Source: Diphasiastrum complanatum (taxonomy: Eukaryota; Streptophyta; Lycopodiopsida; Lycopodiales; Lycopodiaceae). From it: DNA of 64,000 nt. The position numbers and the translations under genes were made by a program. The stretch lies in NCBI GenBank assembly GCA_029204225.1, contig CM055095.1, forward strand, positions 20,325,348 to 20,389,347, read 5' to 3'. Under the pieces are notes generated by a model. That model was not told the origin of the DNA. It searched no databases and saw only the letters and a list, made by a program, of their open reading frames with translations. This document shows positions 12,796-23,785 of the stretch, one piece after another. Within the stretch, counting starts at the first letter, position 1; every line of letters starts with the position of its first letter.

Positions 12796-13980
12796 CTCAA
12801 AGGGCTCACAATTAGTGTTTGACACTATCGTCTCTGAAACAGTTTAAGGGGTCAACTTTCATCGGTCAGTGTGAAGAATTGTTCTAGTAGTTTAGGTTGA
12901 TGCCATAGGCAAATATTCAGCACTGTAGTTTTCTATTTGTATTGACAAATGTCGCTTGATTCAGATGCTTGGGCGATTTGATACGTTCTCTGTTGCAAAA
13001 TGTCTAACAATGTCCATTCCATTTGTTGCTATCGTAAAAAGTAATGCCAGACGGGTGATTTAACTACAAATATATTTGTGTAACGCCAAACACTAATGAC
13101 CAGTCTAGATTTAGTTCAAAATTCCAGTTGGTTAAAAAATGATGTCAACAATTCTCTTTTATCATTTGAAGCCGAACCCATGCAATAGTAATTTACTTAG
13201 AACAAAATCGGGTGCATGATAGGGAATTAGATCATTACTCACAAAAAACGACAAATTCAAACAACCCAATTTGCCATTTCCCCTCTTTGTTTTAAGTTTG
13301 TAGGTTTATGAATTTCGCTCGCTTCAGGGCCAATAATTTTTTTTCAATTGCTGAAAAATACCATGTAGTTTTTTTACCTACTACAAATGTAAACAAACAG
13401 GGTTTTTAGTGGCTTCAAACTAAGTCTTCAAAGTTCAACCCATACATAATAGAGTATGAAATCAACTTGGCTAGTATTAGTATTTGAGATTTAAGGTTAG
13501 TATCAAGTTTATTTGACGTTGTACTTATTGTTCTAGTTCTAAATCAATACTAGTTTCAAAATCTTATTAGCAGAGGCTTTGTAAATTGTATAGATTGTTT
13601 AAGGTTTTCTAAGGGTGGTTTCACAAGGAGCGAGTCCAAAAGGCCCAACTCCTTTACTATGATGGTAAATTATTGATGATAGGTTTGTTTCCACATTTAA
13701 ATATTGATGAAAAAAGAAATTCAAGGAATAAAAATCAGAACTACAATTTATTTTAGGCTAATTTGAGAAAACACCTACATTACAAGTTAGAAGATTTTTC
13801 ACAAGGTTATAAAAATCATTTTTTACGAGCACTGATGGGGTTGCAAAGATCTGATGCAATTTACTATAAACCATAAACAATTGCAAGTATAATTTCTCAC
13901 AGTAGAGCTAGTCCACTCCAAGAAGCAAAAATCATCTATCAAATATTCTGCAAACATAGCAAGGAATTAACTAGTATGAA
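12796..13980. other. No recognisable feature (about 1.2 kb)
   Basis: AT-rich sequence without a long open frame, tandem repeat or terminal structure. It could be the downstream flank of the methyltransferase-like pseudogene to its right. Confidence 0.4.
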
Positions 13981-15385
13981 CTAGTCCTCGTCAGAGTCAA
14001 CCACAGCCTCGTCATCAACAAAAAAGCACTTTCTTTGAGCCCTTTGAACAATAGCACCTGGGGCCTCGTCATGCATCGCCTCCATCACCCTGGCCATTGA
14101 TTCATTATAGCAAGGTAAATCACCACGTCCTTCCAATGTCATACCAACCAAAACTTTTACAAATCCAATTTGTGGCAGCCAAATGGACAAACTCACTAGC
14201 ATCCAGGAGAGCCCAACTCAGATGCCTTGGACCCAAACTTAGGTAACATGACATGTTTTTCCGTTGACGGACCTGCTATAGCCACGCTTGCCTCCATAAC
14301 TACACTAAGACAAAAAACTGTTATAAAACTAATTCCAAAAGCAAAAAGCAATGCAACTCAACATTTTCACCACTTCCTTTTGACACTCAAGTCTCACTTC
14401 TATTTTCTTTCAGCCAACTTATACACTCTTCATCGTTGTCCATACCAAAAAAGTGGACACCAGGCTTTCGAGCATCGAGGACCGAAGTGCCTACACCTAC
14501 ATGTAGGTCCAATGCCACACCACCCTTGGGTTAGAATGTGGAAAGCAAGAATAACATGAAATATTCACTTTTTTCAGAACTACCTAGTATTGGCCTCTTG
14601 TTCCTTGTGTCTTTGGACCACTCTGAATGTGGTAGATAGTGTGTCCAAATATCACTATCCAAATCCAACAAGTCGGTCTCAAATCTTTTTGACCGATTTC
14701 GGTTAATCAAGGGCATGGACCCTTTTCTTGTGAGAAGGTAAATAATGACAACACTATTGCAAAACAAGCAACTCACATACTGTCATAAATAGATCTTGCC
14801 AGCAAACTATAAAAAGAAAACTATATGTATCGAAGAAGATCCAAGTTACGTTACATTAACTCACACAAATATGCAAGCATTGTGTGTGGATAAAAAACTT
14901 GCAATGAAAAAATCACAAATTACATTCATGCCATCCTCTCCTCTCCCAAAATTTTCAATTCCTCTCAACAAAGCACGTCTCTAAATAGCCAACTTTCGTC
15001 GACCGATCTGAATCTCAACTTGCAATTTATGAGTGGGGGGACTTATAACAATGACCCAACCGCTCTCATCCAAAACAATCATGCATATATCTAGGCTGGC
15101 CTCAAGGGTCTCGTCAGACCATTTGTTCCATGTGGACCCACCACCACCAACGCCATCAACTGTATATCCTGATGGCAAGTCCACAATGATGATGTCGACA
15201 TTGTAGGTGGTGCTCTTACCTTTTCTAACCCTCTTGGAAGAATTATTGCTTTCCATAAGGCATTTCATGGCCTGATATTCTTGCAGATTGTCCCCATGAG
15301 ATAATCCTTCCCTTATCATGTTTACATCACCCACAATGACCTCAATAGAAGATGTTAACTTGGTGTTAACAACTACCATGTCCAC
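13981..15385 (-). pseudogene. Methyltransferase-like pseudogene (beta-class motif order)
   Basis: Read from right to left. Segment 15385-14981 encodes VDIIIVDLPSGY followed by TWNKWSDETLEASLDICMIV and ESGWVIVIS. This resembles the D-P-P-Y block of amino-methyltransferases, with Ser in place of the aromatic residue. Segment 14776-14387 is one frame with a single TAA; it encodes SEKSEYFMLFLLSTF, then GGVALDLHVGVGTSVLDA and HFFGMDNDEECISWL, which looks like the glycine-rich SAM loop and the following acidic strand. A last piece (14202-13981) has an acidic tail VDDEAVVDSDED. Catalytic block first and SAM loop later is the order of beta-class DNA N6-adenine/N4-cytosine methyltransferases. The gaps may be introns or decay. 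The 5' end is cut by an LTR at 15390. The family is assigned by motif pattern only; it could be a host gene remnant or carried by a mobile element. Confidence 0.5.
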
Positions 15386-15389
15386 TTTC

Positions 15390-15795
15390 TGTTGGATTTA
15401 TCTCCTTTACTCTCCTAAATCCTATGTTAATCTGCCTCCATTTATGTTGTTGTATTTTACTTGTGTTGTCGCACAGTCTGCATATTTACATGTAAAATAA
15501 GAGAGGCAAAAAACACGACTGTCTGCATAAATACAAGTAAATTTCCACAGGTGAAAAAGGCGACACTGTGTTTTTACACGTGATTTGTGACAGGCGAAAA
15601 AGGCGACACTGCCCTACAAATGCCAAAGGTGTCCTTATAGAAAAGCAAAGGTACCCTATAAATCAATTTTTAATGCATTTGTCAGAGTGTCACACTTTTC
15701 GCATTTTCGTCAACGTTAATTTCAGCGAAGGCTGACGTCACGACCTTCTCACGCTCATCCCATGCACTGTGCAATCAGACTAGGAAACCATTTAG
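15390..15795 (+). mobile_element. LTR-A fragment (5' part of copia LTR)
   Basis: It begins TGTTGGATTTATCTCC and follows the same sequence as the LTRs at 16218 and 18720 (GATCTGCCTCCAT, CGCACAGTCTGCAT, CGACACTG, TGACGTC) to about 15795. There it breaks off and joins integrase coding sequence, so the rest of the LTR, the PBS, gag and protease are deleted. It contains repeated GGCGACACTG-type words also seen in LTR-D. Confidence 0.75.
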
Positions 15796-15808
15796 ATCAA
15801 GCCATCAG

Positions 15809-16217
15809 CATACTGCTAGAGGATTGTTAGATTTTGTACATTCAGACATTTGTGGCATGATGAAGAATCCTTCTCTGAAGGATGCAAAGTATTTTATAAC
15901 TTTTATTGATGAATTCTCCAGAAGGACTATGGTGTACATTATCAAGAAGAAATCAGAAGCCTTTAATTGCTTCAGAATCTTCAAGGAGCGTCCAAAAAAA
16001 GAGACTGGAAAGACGATCAAGGTCCTGACAATGGTGGAGAGTACATCTCTACTGAATTTAAGGAGTACTGCCAGAGCCAAGGCATTGAGCAGCAATTCAT
16101 CACTCCTTACAGTCCTCAATCAAATGGCTTAGCCGAGAGGAAGAACCGTACTATGGTCGAATCAGCTAAATGTATGCTAGCGCATGCATCACTGCCCAAG
16201 AGCTTCTGGGCCGAAGC
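15809..16217 (+). pseudogene. Copia integrase fragment
   Basis: The start encodes HTARGLLDFVHSDICG, the catalytic-core opening of Ty1/copia integrase with its first Asp. The frame then slips near 15990-16030 and continues as DNGGEYISTEF (second Asp) and NGLAERKNRTMVESAKCML (catalytic Glu). It ends at SFWAEAV, exactly where a second LTR-A begins. The catalytic residues are present, but the frameshift and truncation make it non-functional. It belongs to the same family as the fragments at 17431-18655, 19802-21001 and 36889-38342. Confidence 0.85.
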
Positions 16218-17130
16218 TGTTGGATTTATTCCCTCTACTAGACTCCTTAAATCCCATTTTGATCTGCCTCCATTCATACTGCATATTTACTAACGTTGTT
16301 GCGCAGTCTGCATAATTACACGCAAATTCGCACAGACGAAGAAAAGGGGACACTGTCTTACAGAATGCCAAAGGTGCCCTAAAAGACAAAGGCACCCTGT
16401 AATCTAATCCTAAGGCTACTCGTAGGAGTGACGCACTTCTTGTATTGTCATCACCAACGATCACTTCAGCACTGATTGACGTCGCACCCTTTCCACGCTC
16501 ACCCCATGCAGCTGCGCTAACAGATTGGACAACGACTGTAGCCACCCATGATCTATTACAGACAACACATCCACTCTGTACTTTCCACATCTGCACACCT
16601 GTAATATAATGTATATATACTGGATACCATTTGCGTATTCAGGTTAATGAGTTATGAGTGAATGAGTGAATGAGTTGATGAGTTGATGAATGAGACGAAG
16701 TAGATGCCTTGTGCATTGATTCTTGATTATCAACAATAAGATTTTATTCCTTTATAGATTGTATAAGCTTTGTAGGGCACGCGGTTTTGTCCACTATTGT
16801 CTTCTGCTCTACTGCATTATTGACATGTATACATGATATACTTAATCTGATACATTTCTTTGTTCTACATTCAGATCTATGTTAATATTGCTATGCTTAT
16901 CATTCATTCTGTCTGATCTTTCTAGTTGTTCTTTCTGGTAATAGACGACTTACATTTAGTCTTGTATTTCACGAATCATTCGCGACTAATTATCAGCCGA
17001 GCACCGTCTAGCTCTTCGCGAATCATTCGCGACGAATAGTTTGTCTTACTATTCGCGACAAACCATTTTTTTGGAGCTTCATTCATTTATTAAAGTTTGG
17101 CTACGTAATCAAGAATGACTGTGATTTTTC
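16218..17130 (+). mobile_element. LTR-A, 3'-truncated
   Basis: It starts TGTTGGATTTATTCCC directly after an integrase codon and matches the complete LTR at 18720-19801 in inverted orientation up to AATCAAGAATGACT near 17129. About 160 bases of the 3' end are missing. Landmarks are the TATATATAC near 16614, repeats of GAATGAG before 16700, and the ATTCGCGA-rich segment at 16977-17065. Confidence 0.85.
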
Positions 17131-17430
17131 CTTGAGAGGTTTTAAAGCACGAAAACTAAGTCATATATTATGAACTAATATGGAGATACTGGGAAACAAG
17201 GATGGGATGTCTGTCACTATAAACTGTTGGGACTTTCATCAAATCCCTGATCATGATCATAGAAGTGTACTAAACTTTATATCAATAAAGAGCTTGGAAC
17301 CCTCTTTTAGATAAACCACGATGTATCCTATAAAGATTCAGGATTGATTGATAGAGAATCATCGATACTCACGTAAAGTGAGGTCTGATATTTGATCTCG
17401 CTAATTTACCCTCTAAATGGTTCTAGTTAG
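17131..17430. other. Unassigned spacer between inverted LTR-A copies
   Basis: This 300-base stretch has no LTR, coding or repeat similarity that I can recognise. It separates a plus-strand LTR-A from minus-strand copia coding sequence. Confidence 0.4.
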
Positions 17431-18655
17431 TTCAATCTCTTGCTAGAGAACAGTTTAACAGATACTCTCTCATCTGCTCTTCTTCTTGCTTGGTCTGGAG
17501 ACATTGGTCCTTTGACAAACGTAGGCCTGGATCCATCAGTGAGTGAGCTAACTTATAGTTCATCAAATTGTATTTGTCAAAAACATTGTGAAGATACATT
17601 TGTTGAGTGATATAGATCAGTTGTCTCACTCTGTCTCTGTGGATCTGAATGTCCAAACAGAAGTGAGCTTCGCCCAGATCAGTTATGCCGAACCCAAAAA
17701 ACAGCATCTGTTTAAAATCCTTGACCAAATTGGTATTGTTGCTGAAAAGCAACGTATCATCCACGTATAAGGTGATGATAATGAAGGATTGTTGCACCAA
17801 CTTAAAATAGACGTTGCAATCAGCAGTGCTTGGTTGGAAACCTTGTTCGATGAGGAATGTGTTGATCCTTTGAAACCAAGCTCTGGAAGACTATTTCAAG
17901 CCGTAAAGTGCCTTATGGAGTTTATAGACATAATTCTTCATACCTTCCAGAACATATCCTTTAGGTTGGATCATGTAGATGTCTTCTTGTATAACTCCAT
18001 TGCAGCCAATAGGTGCTTCAACTAATGACCACATCTGGTTCTTGATCAGAGAAGAATACTCTCTGTCCATGTCTTCTCTCAAGAGATCAGAGTCTGGTTG
18101 GCTGAGTGCCTCTTCGACTGTTGTCGGTTCCTGTATCAAGAGACATGCAAACTCAAGAGTATACCTTGTGGGCTGTGTGCACACTCGGCTTGATCTTCTG
18201 GGAGGAATCAACTGATGAACCACTCCTAGGACTTGTTGTTGGGTAGCAGCAACGTCTTCATCTCATTCGCTGTCAAATAGTGAATCGACAATGGACACAC
18301 TTGAGCCTAAAGCTCGAATAGTTGTGTCAATGTCAGGTGATGAAGGTTCTCCGAGAACAATATCTTTGCCTTTGATGTCGACGAATTGATCCTCGATAAA
18401 GACTGTATCCCGGCTGTACAAGATTTGCTAGGTATTGGGATCATACAGCTTGTATGTGTTATCAGATGAAGTATACCCGATCAGGATGGTCTTGAGACCT
18501 TGGAAGTCGAATTTCTTCCTCGTGTCTTTTGGGATCTACGCGTAGGCAACACATCCGAACACTCTTAGGTTCTTCACGAATGCTTAGAGCATGTCCACAC
18601 CTCATGGGGTGTTTTGCTTGAGAGGGCCTTGGTCGAACATCTGTTCTAGACGTAA
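17431..18655 (-). pseudogene. Copia integrase-RT fragment with internal deletion
   Basis: Read right to left it has the end of integrase (18655-18400), a linker, the RT N-terminus (REDMDREYSSLIKNQMWSLV), and then a jump from APIGCN straight to GVIQEDIYMIQPKGYV. That jump removes about 100 codons, including the first catalytic Asp region. The palm follows at 17800-17432 with YVDDTLLFSNN and IQIHRDRVRQLIYITQQ. The frame breaks several times. RNase H and the 3' LTR are absent. A near-complete relative of the deleted stretch is at 37284-37712. Confidence 0.85.
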
Positions 18656-18719
18656 GCTGCAGTGGAGACAGCTTTTGTTGGAGAGAGGGAGATGAACGAG
18701 TTAAGAAAAAGGTGTCGTA

Positions 18720-19801
18720 TGTTAGAAACGAAAAATAAGCTCAAAGAGGTAAGACGAACATGAACGAGAAACGAACTCGAACAAGAAATGAACGAGAAAC
18801 GAACTCGAACAGAAAATGTTTGTGCGCAGCGGAACGAGCTATATGACTCTCTCTGTAAGCATGACTACGCCTATCAGATTGAACAAAACGGTAGTGATGG
18901 GAATCATAGTCATTCTTGATTACGTAGCCAAACTTTAATAAATGAATGAAGCTCCACAAAAATGGTTTGTCACGAATAGTAAGACAAACTATTCGTCGCG
19001 AATGATTCACGAAGAGCTAGACGGTGCTCGACTAATAATTAGTCGCGAATGATTCGCAAAAGACAAAACTAAATGTTAGTCGTCTATTACCAGAAAGAAC
19101 AACTAGAAAGATCAGACAGAATGAATGATAAGCATATCAATATTAACATAGATCTGAACGCAGAACAAAGAACTATATCAAATTAAGTATATCATGTATA
19201 CATGTCAATAATGCGATAGAGCACAAGACAATAGCGGACAAAACCGCGTGCCCTACGAAGCTTATACAATCTGTAAAGAAATAAAACCTTATTGTTGACA
19301 ATCAAGAATCAATGCGCGAGGCATCTACTTCGTCTCATTCATCAACTCATTCACTCATTCACTCATAACTCCTTAACCTGAATACGCAAATGGTATCCAG
19401 TATATATACATTATATTACTGGTGTGCAGATGTGAAAAGTATAGAGTGGATGTGATGTCTGTAAGAGAACGTGGGTGGCTGCAGTCGTTGTCCAATCTGT
19501 TAGCGCAGCTGCATGGGGTGAGCATGGAAAGGGTGCGACGTCAGTCAGTGCTGAAGTGATTGTTGGTGATGACAATGCAAAAAGTACGTCACTCTTACGA
19601 GTAGCCTTCTGATTAGATTTACAGGGTGCCTTTGCCTTTTAGGGCACCTTTGGCATTTGGTAAGATAGTGTCCCCTTTTCTTCGTCTGTGCAAATTTGCG
19701 TGTAATTATGCAGACTGCGCGACAACGTTAGTCAATATGGAGCATAAATGGAGGCAGATTAAAATGGGATTTAAGGAGAGTAGAGGGGAATAAATCCAAC
19801 A
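18720..19801 (-). mobile_element. LTR-A, complete (1,082 bp)
   Basis: On the minus strand it starts TGTTGGATTTATTCCCC at 19801 and ends CTAACA at 18720, the TG...CA ends of an LTR. A polypurine tract lies immediately upstream (minus strand AAATTAAGGGGGGG, ending 19802), so this is the 3' LTR of the element at 19802-21001. Internal features are TATATATAC, GAATGAG repeats, several ATTCGCGA words and GTTCGTTTCTCGTTC repeats near the 3' end. No target duplication could be matched. Confidence 0.88.
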
Positions 19802-21001
19802 CCCCCCCTTAATTTGGATCCGTGAATGCCTTGATCTTCAGATTGAGCAATGCACAAAATTTGTTGTGTGCATTAACATTGAGTGCTTTCGTGAAGATGT
19901 CTGCAACCATGTCCTGTGTTCTACAGTACGTTAAGCTCACCTCTACAGTCGATTTGCTCTGTCTCTGTGGATTTGAATTCCCAGACAGACAGCTTCACCC
20001 AAATTAGTCATGTCGAATTCTGAGAACAACATTTGTTTCGAATCCTTGACCATATTGGTATTGTCGCTGAAGAGCAACGTATCATCCATGTACAAGGTGA
20101 TGATAATGAAGGATTGATGCACTAACTTCGAATAAACGTTGCAATTAGTAGTGCTTGGTTTGAATCCTGGTTCAATGAGGAATGTGTTGATCCTCTGAAA
20201 CCAAGCCCTGCTAGACTGTTTCAAGCCGTACAGTGCTTTGTGGAGTTTACAGACACGATTCTTCATGCCTTCCAGAACGTATCCTTTGGGATGGATCATG
20301 TAGATATCTTCTAGTATAGCTCCATTCGGTATTATATTTGATCTTAAAGATCCATTTGCAATCAATAATATTGCATCCAATAGGAGCTTTGACTAATGAC
20401 CATGTCCAATTCTTGATCAGAAAGGAATACTCTCTGTCCATGGCTTCTCTCCAGAGATCAGAGTCTGGTTGGCTAAGTGCCTCTTCGACTATCGTCGGTT
20501 CCTGCATTAAGAGACAGGCAGACTTAGGAGTATACCTTGTGGGTTGTGTGTGCACTCAGCTTGATATTTTGGGAGGATTCGACTGATGAACCAATCTTGG
20601 GACTTGTTGTTGGGTAGCAGCAACATCTTCGTTTGATTCGCTATCTTGAAGTGGGTCCACAATACATATGCCTGAACCAGAAGCTCAGACTGTCGTGTCA
20701 ACGACAGGTGATGAAGGTTCTTCTTGAGCAACATCCTTGCCTTTGAGGTCGACGAACTGATCCTCGATAAAGACTGTATCCTGGCCATACAAGATTTGCT
20801 GGGTATCAGGATCGTACAGCTTGTAAGTGTTATCAGACGAAGTATATCCGATCAGGATGGTCTTAAGACTTTGGAAGTCCAATGTCTTCCTTGTGTCCTT
20901 TGGGATTTGCGCATAGACAATGCACCCAAACACTCTTAGGTTCTTCAAAGAAGGCTTAAAGCCTATCCACACCTCGTGGGGTGTCTTGTCTGAGAGGGCC
21001 T
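19802..21001 (-). pseudogene. Copia element 3' portion (integrase end, RT, RNase H tail, PPT)
   Basis: Right to left: integrase C-terminus (KALSDKTPHEVWIGFKPS, VFGCIVYAQIP, ILIGYTSSDNTYKLYD), a linker, and the RT N-terminus (REAMDREYSFLIKNWTW). A deletion joins IDCKWIFKIKYNT to NGAILEDIYMIHPKGYV with a frame change. The palm YMDDTLLFSDN follows, then a second deletion to the RNase H tail (CRTQDMVADIFTKALNVN) and the polypurine tract before LTR-A. Only the 3' half survives; its 5' side is cut by LTR-B at 21002. It cannot encode a working polymerase. Confidence 0.88.
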
Positions 21002-21258
21002 TGTGAGAAATTGGCAAAAATCTAGCTTGGTATTTTTTATGATAGAAGTTTGTAAGTGAATATCACATGTGTGGAGGATGTTCCCACTTGTGGAGAATTG
21101 TAAAGTAAAGAAAAAACGTCTAATATAGGGGTCTCATAGAATTTCATAGTCAAGCATTTAGGTGTAGGATGTTGATAGGGTCAAATTTGGCATAGATGGC
21201 AAATTATCCATTTGTTTGATGAAGTTTAAGAGGTCCAATATGATTTATCGGTGGAACC
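21002..21258 (+). mobile_element. LTR-B, internally deleted 5' LTR
   Basis: It starts TGTGAGAAATTGGC and follows the solo LTR-B at 51528 for about 200 bases. It then skips to a distal LTR-B block (TTTGATGAAGTTTAAGAGG, GTGGAACCATGAGTGG) and runs without a PBS or leader into protease-region coding sequence. It is the 5' end of the element at 21259-22956. Confidence 0.8.
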
Positions 21259-22020
21259 ATGAGTGGTCCAATAGAGACCATATACATTGCAAGTAAGCAT
21301 GAGTGCAATATTGAAGGAGTAGGGATTATTCCCTTGAAGCTTGCATCTGCTAAAGATATCTTTCTCAACAATGTTCTTTTTGTCCCAAAGCTTACAAAGA
21401 ACATCTTAAGTGTTGGCCAACTTCTTGATAATGGCTTTGATGTCAATTTCAATATTGACAATTGTGTGATCAAGAAGGATGGTGAGATCCTTGCATATGG
21501 ATCAAGATTTGAAGGCATCTACAAATTGGATCCAAGTGAGAGTGCAAACTCTCTTGATGTTTCTTATATGTCCAATATTTCAAAGGAGGATGATCGCACA
21601 AGATGCACATATCTTCTCTCTTCAAGTATTATGGTGTATGATTATTCCTTATTATTCAAAGTATATGTTGAGAAGAAATTCTCATTAAAGATCAAAGCTT
21701 TGAGGAGTATTGGAGCTCTTGAAGGAATAGCACCATATGAAGTTTTATTCAAGATGAAGCCTAAGGTTGATCACCTTAGTGAACTTGGTAGTGCTTGCTT
21801 TGCACATATTCCCTTGGAAACAAGGAGGAAGGATGATCCATGCTCATGGATCATGATTGGATACTCATCCATCAAGGAGGACTTTAGTGTCTTTACACTC
21901 TCTATTTCAAAAGTGATTGTGAATAGAGATGTCATGTTGCATGAAGATTCAATCTTGGAAGTGGCCGAGATCAAGGCTTCTCAAGAAGCATCACAAGTTA
22001 TCTTTTTTGAAGGTATTTAA
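21259..22020 (+). pseudogene. Copia protease-downstream / GAG-pre-integrase fragment
   Basis: The open frame of 253 codons has GPIETIYIASKHECNIEGVG, LTKNILSVGQLLDNGFDV and LAYGSRFEGIYKLD, matching the region between protease and integrase in the copia elements at 38794-40284 and 46796-47734. The integrase core is deleted: KVYVEKKFSLKIKALRS jumps to GIAPYEVLFKMKPKVDHL. It then ends with NRDVMLHEDSILE, typical of the integrase tail. The ATG lies in DNA that matches the LTR, so the start is an accident of the deletion. Confidence 0.8.
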
Positions 22021-22023
22021 GTT

Positions 22024-22830
22024 ATGATGGGGCCAATTTGTGAGGAGGAGTTTCTTCTTCATATGATTTCAAGAATATCTTCAAGATGCATGGCCGAGTC
22101 TTTATGGCTCACCTTACATGGCAAAGAGGGGCATCTTTCATGTTGTATCTACTACAACACATTCATATATGCTTCTCTTCCTTTGCTTGAAATGCTATCT
22201 TGCTTCATTGAATTTTTTGGATCTCAAAGTTCAAGAAAAGCTATACTAGTTTTGTATGATGCTTATGGTATGGACATGTTTTTTGTCATTATTGACTTAG
22301 ATGTGTTTCCAATACTTTTTGAAAGCAAGATATTGTATTGTCAAAAGTATGCTCTTGGTTCTAGTAAGAACAAGATTGAGCTTGGTACTCACTTTTTTGA
22401 AAATCATGTTTTCACATGTTTTGAGGCAAATTGTAAACTCCTCTTGAGATTAAGTGAAGCATCCAAAGTGGACACTTACATTCTTGAGAGAGTAACTAGC
22501 CTAAAGAAGATCAAGATAGTCTTTGATATCAAGATTAGATCCATCATGGATATAGTTCATTGTATGTGGACTAGTCAAGCTAGAAAGCATAATCTTGATA
22601 ATCATCATTGTTTCACATCTTATGATCTTGATCTCCATGATCCTTATGAGGCTTGGAAGCCTCAGATTTTTCTATTTATGATGCATCCATCATGCAAGTG
22701 GAACTTTCAAAGCAAAGATCATCATCAAGCATGGAGGAAGCCCATGATCATAGTGCCATATTGGTGGAGCACTCTTCAAAGGCATTGGCAAGAGATCTCT
22801 ACCAAAGAGATCTTATCATGGATATGGTGA
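22024..22830 (+). CDS. Unrecognised 268-codon ORF inside copia remnant
   Basis: An uninterrupted frame begins immediately after the preceding stop and occupies the place where RT and RNase H should be. No YVDD, DVxxAFL or RNase H motif is present. The product is rich in Cys, Phe, Ile and Leu. Segments such as SSKNKIELGTHFFENHV faintly recall the copia RNase H tail, but the likeness is weak. It is followed by a polypurine tract and LTR-B, so it lies inside the element. It may be captured sequence or a chance open frame in decayed DNA. Confidence 0.3.
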   Translation: MMGPICEEEFLLHMISRISSRCMAESLWLTLHGKEGHLSCCIYYNTFIYASLPLLEMLSCFIEFFGSQSSRKAILVLYDAYGMDMFFVIIDLDVFPILFESKILYCQKYALGSSKNKIELGTHFFENHVFTCFEANCKLLLRLSEASKVDTYILERVTSLKKIKIVFDIKIRSIMDIVHCMWTSQARKHNLDNHHCFTSYDLDLHDPYEAWKPQIFLFMMHPSCKWNFQSKDHHQAWRKPMIIVPYWWSTLQRHWQEISTKEILSWIW

Positions 22831-22956
22831 GAGTGCTGCTATGATGGATCCCTTGGCTGATCTTCACTTATTATGCATACCAAAGGATCCACTCAAAAAG
22901 ATTTACAAACTTCTCAAGTGATCTAGTACCTTTCCAAGCTATTTTTTGAGGAGGAG

Positions 22957-23198
22957 TGTGAGAAATTGGCAAATATCTAGCTTGGTATTTTTTATGATAG
23001 AAGTTTGTAAGTGAATCTCACGTGTGGAGGATGTTCCCACGTGTGGATAATTGTAAAGTAAATAAAAAATGTTTGACATAGGGGTCTCATAGAATTTCAT
23101 AGTTAAGCATTTAGGTGTAGGATGTTGATAGGGTCAAATTTGGCATACATGGCAAATTATCCATTTCCACTTGTAATGCCACTATTGAGCCAAAATAT
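22957..23198 (+). mobile_element. LTR-B 3' LTR, truncated, with PPT
   Basis: TGTGAGAAATTGGC follows a polypurine tract TTGAGGAGGAG at 22946-22956, so this is the 3' LTR of the element starting at 21002. It matches solo LTR-B to TTGAGCCAAAATA and then stops, missing roughly the last 580 bases. Confidence 0.85.
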
Positions 23199-23237
23199 TG
23201 ATTGTTTATGGTGAATGCTTGATGTCGCATTTTTTAT

Positions 23238-23776
23238 TGTTGACAAGAATGAGTCCAAATTATGCTTAGATACAAGAGAGAAAAAATAGGAGCTATTTTT
23301 GGTAATTTTTGCATTATTGAGGGATCTCCAAGATTCCAACCCTAACTTGGTAGGGATGAAAGATCCACCAAAATTAGCATTAGGGATAGGTTTAGGGCTA
23401 CTCATACCTGCCAAAAACCGTGATGGATCATGTACATATAGGTGATGATATCTCACCAAAATCAATCAAGCAATTTCATGATTTTTCTCTCATAATGGTG
23501 CAATTGCTCTCTATGTTCATAATTGTTTGAGTTCTTGTGATTACTAATGATTATAGGATTGAATGTAGGTCTAGTGTACAGTACTCAGACTATGGGAGGC
23601 CGTATTTTCACACGTGTGAAGGCTTCTTCAAGGATTTGGGCCATTTAGTGAGGTTTAAGCATAGATTTTTGATGGATTTTGATGGTTCAACTTGTGCTAA
23701 TCTTATGAGATCATAATCTAATGTTTCCCTCATCATTTCAAGTGTTTTAGAATCCTTATTTGCTGTAATTTTTATA
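23238..23776 (+). mobile_element. LTR-C, solo (about 540 bp)
   Basis: It begins TGTTGACAAGAATGAG and matches the LTR at 41573-42114 in inverted orientation almost throughout (CATGTACATATAGGTGATG, GTACAGTACTCAGACTATGG). It ends GCTGTAATTTTTATA, where the relative has CTGTAATTTGTACA. No PBS or matching coding sequence adjoins it. Confidence 0.85.
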
Positions 23777-23785
23777 ATAAAAGAG

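Noticed and set aside
10839-12815. Several short open frames on both strands
   Set aside because: They follow the satellite units and change frame between units, as expected for non-coding repeats.
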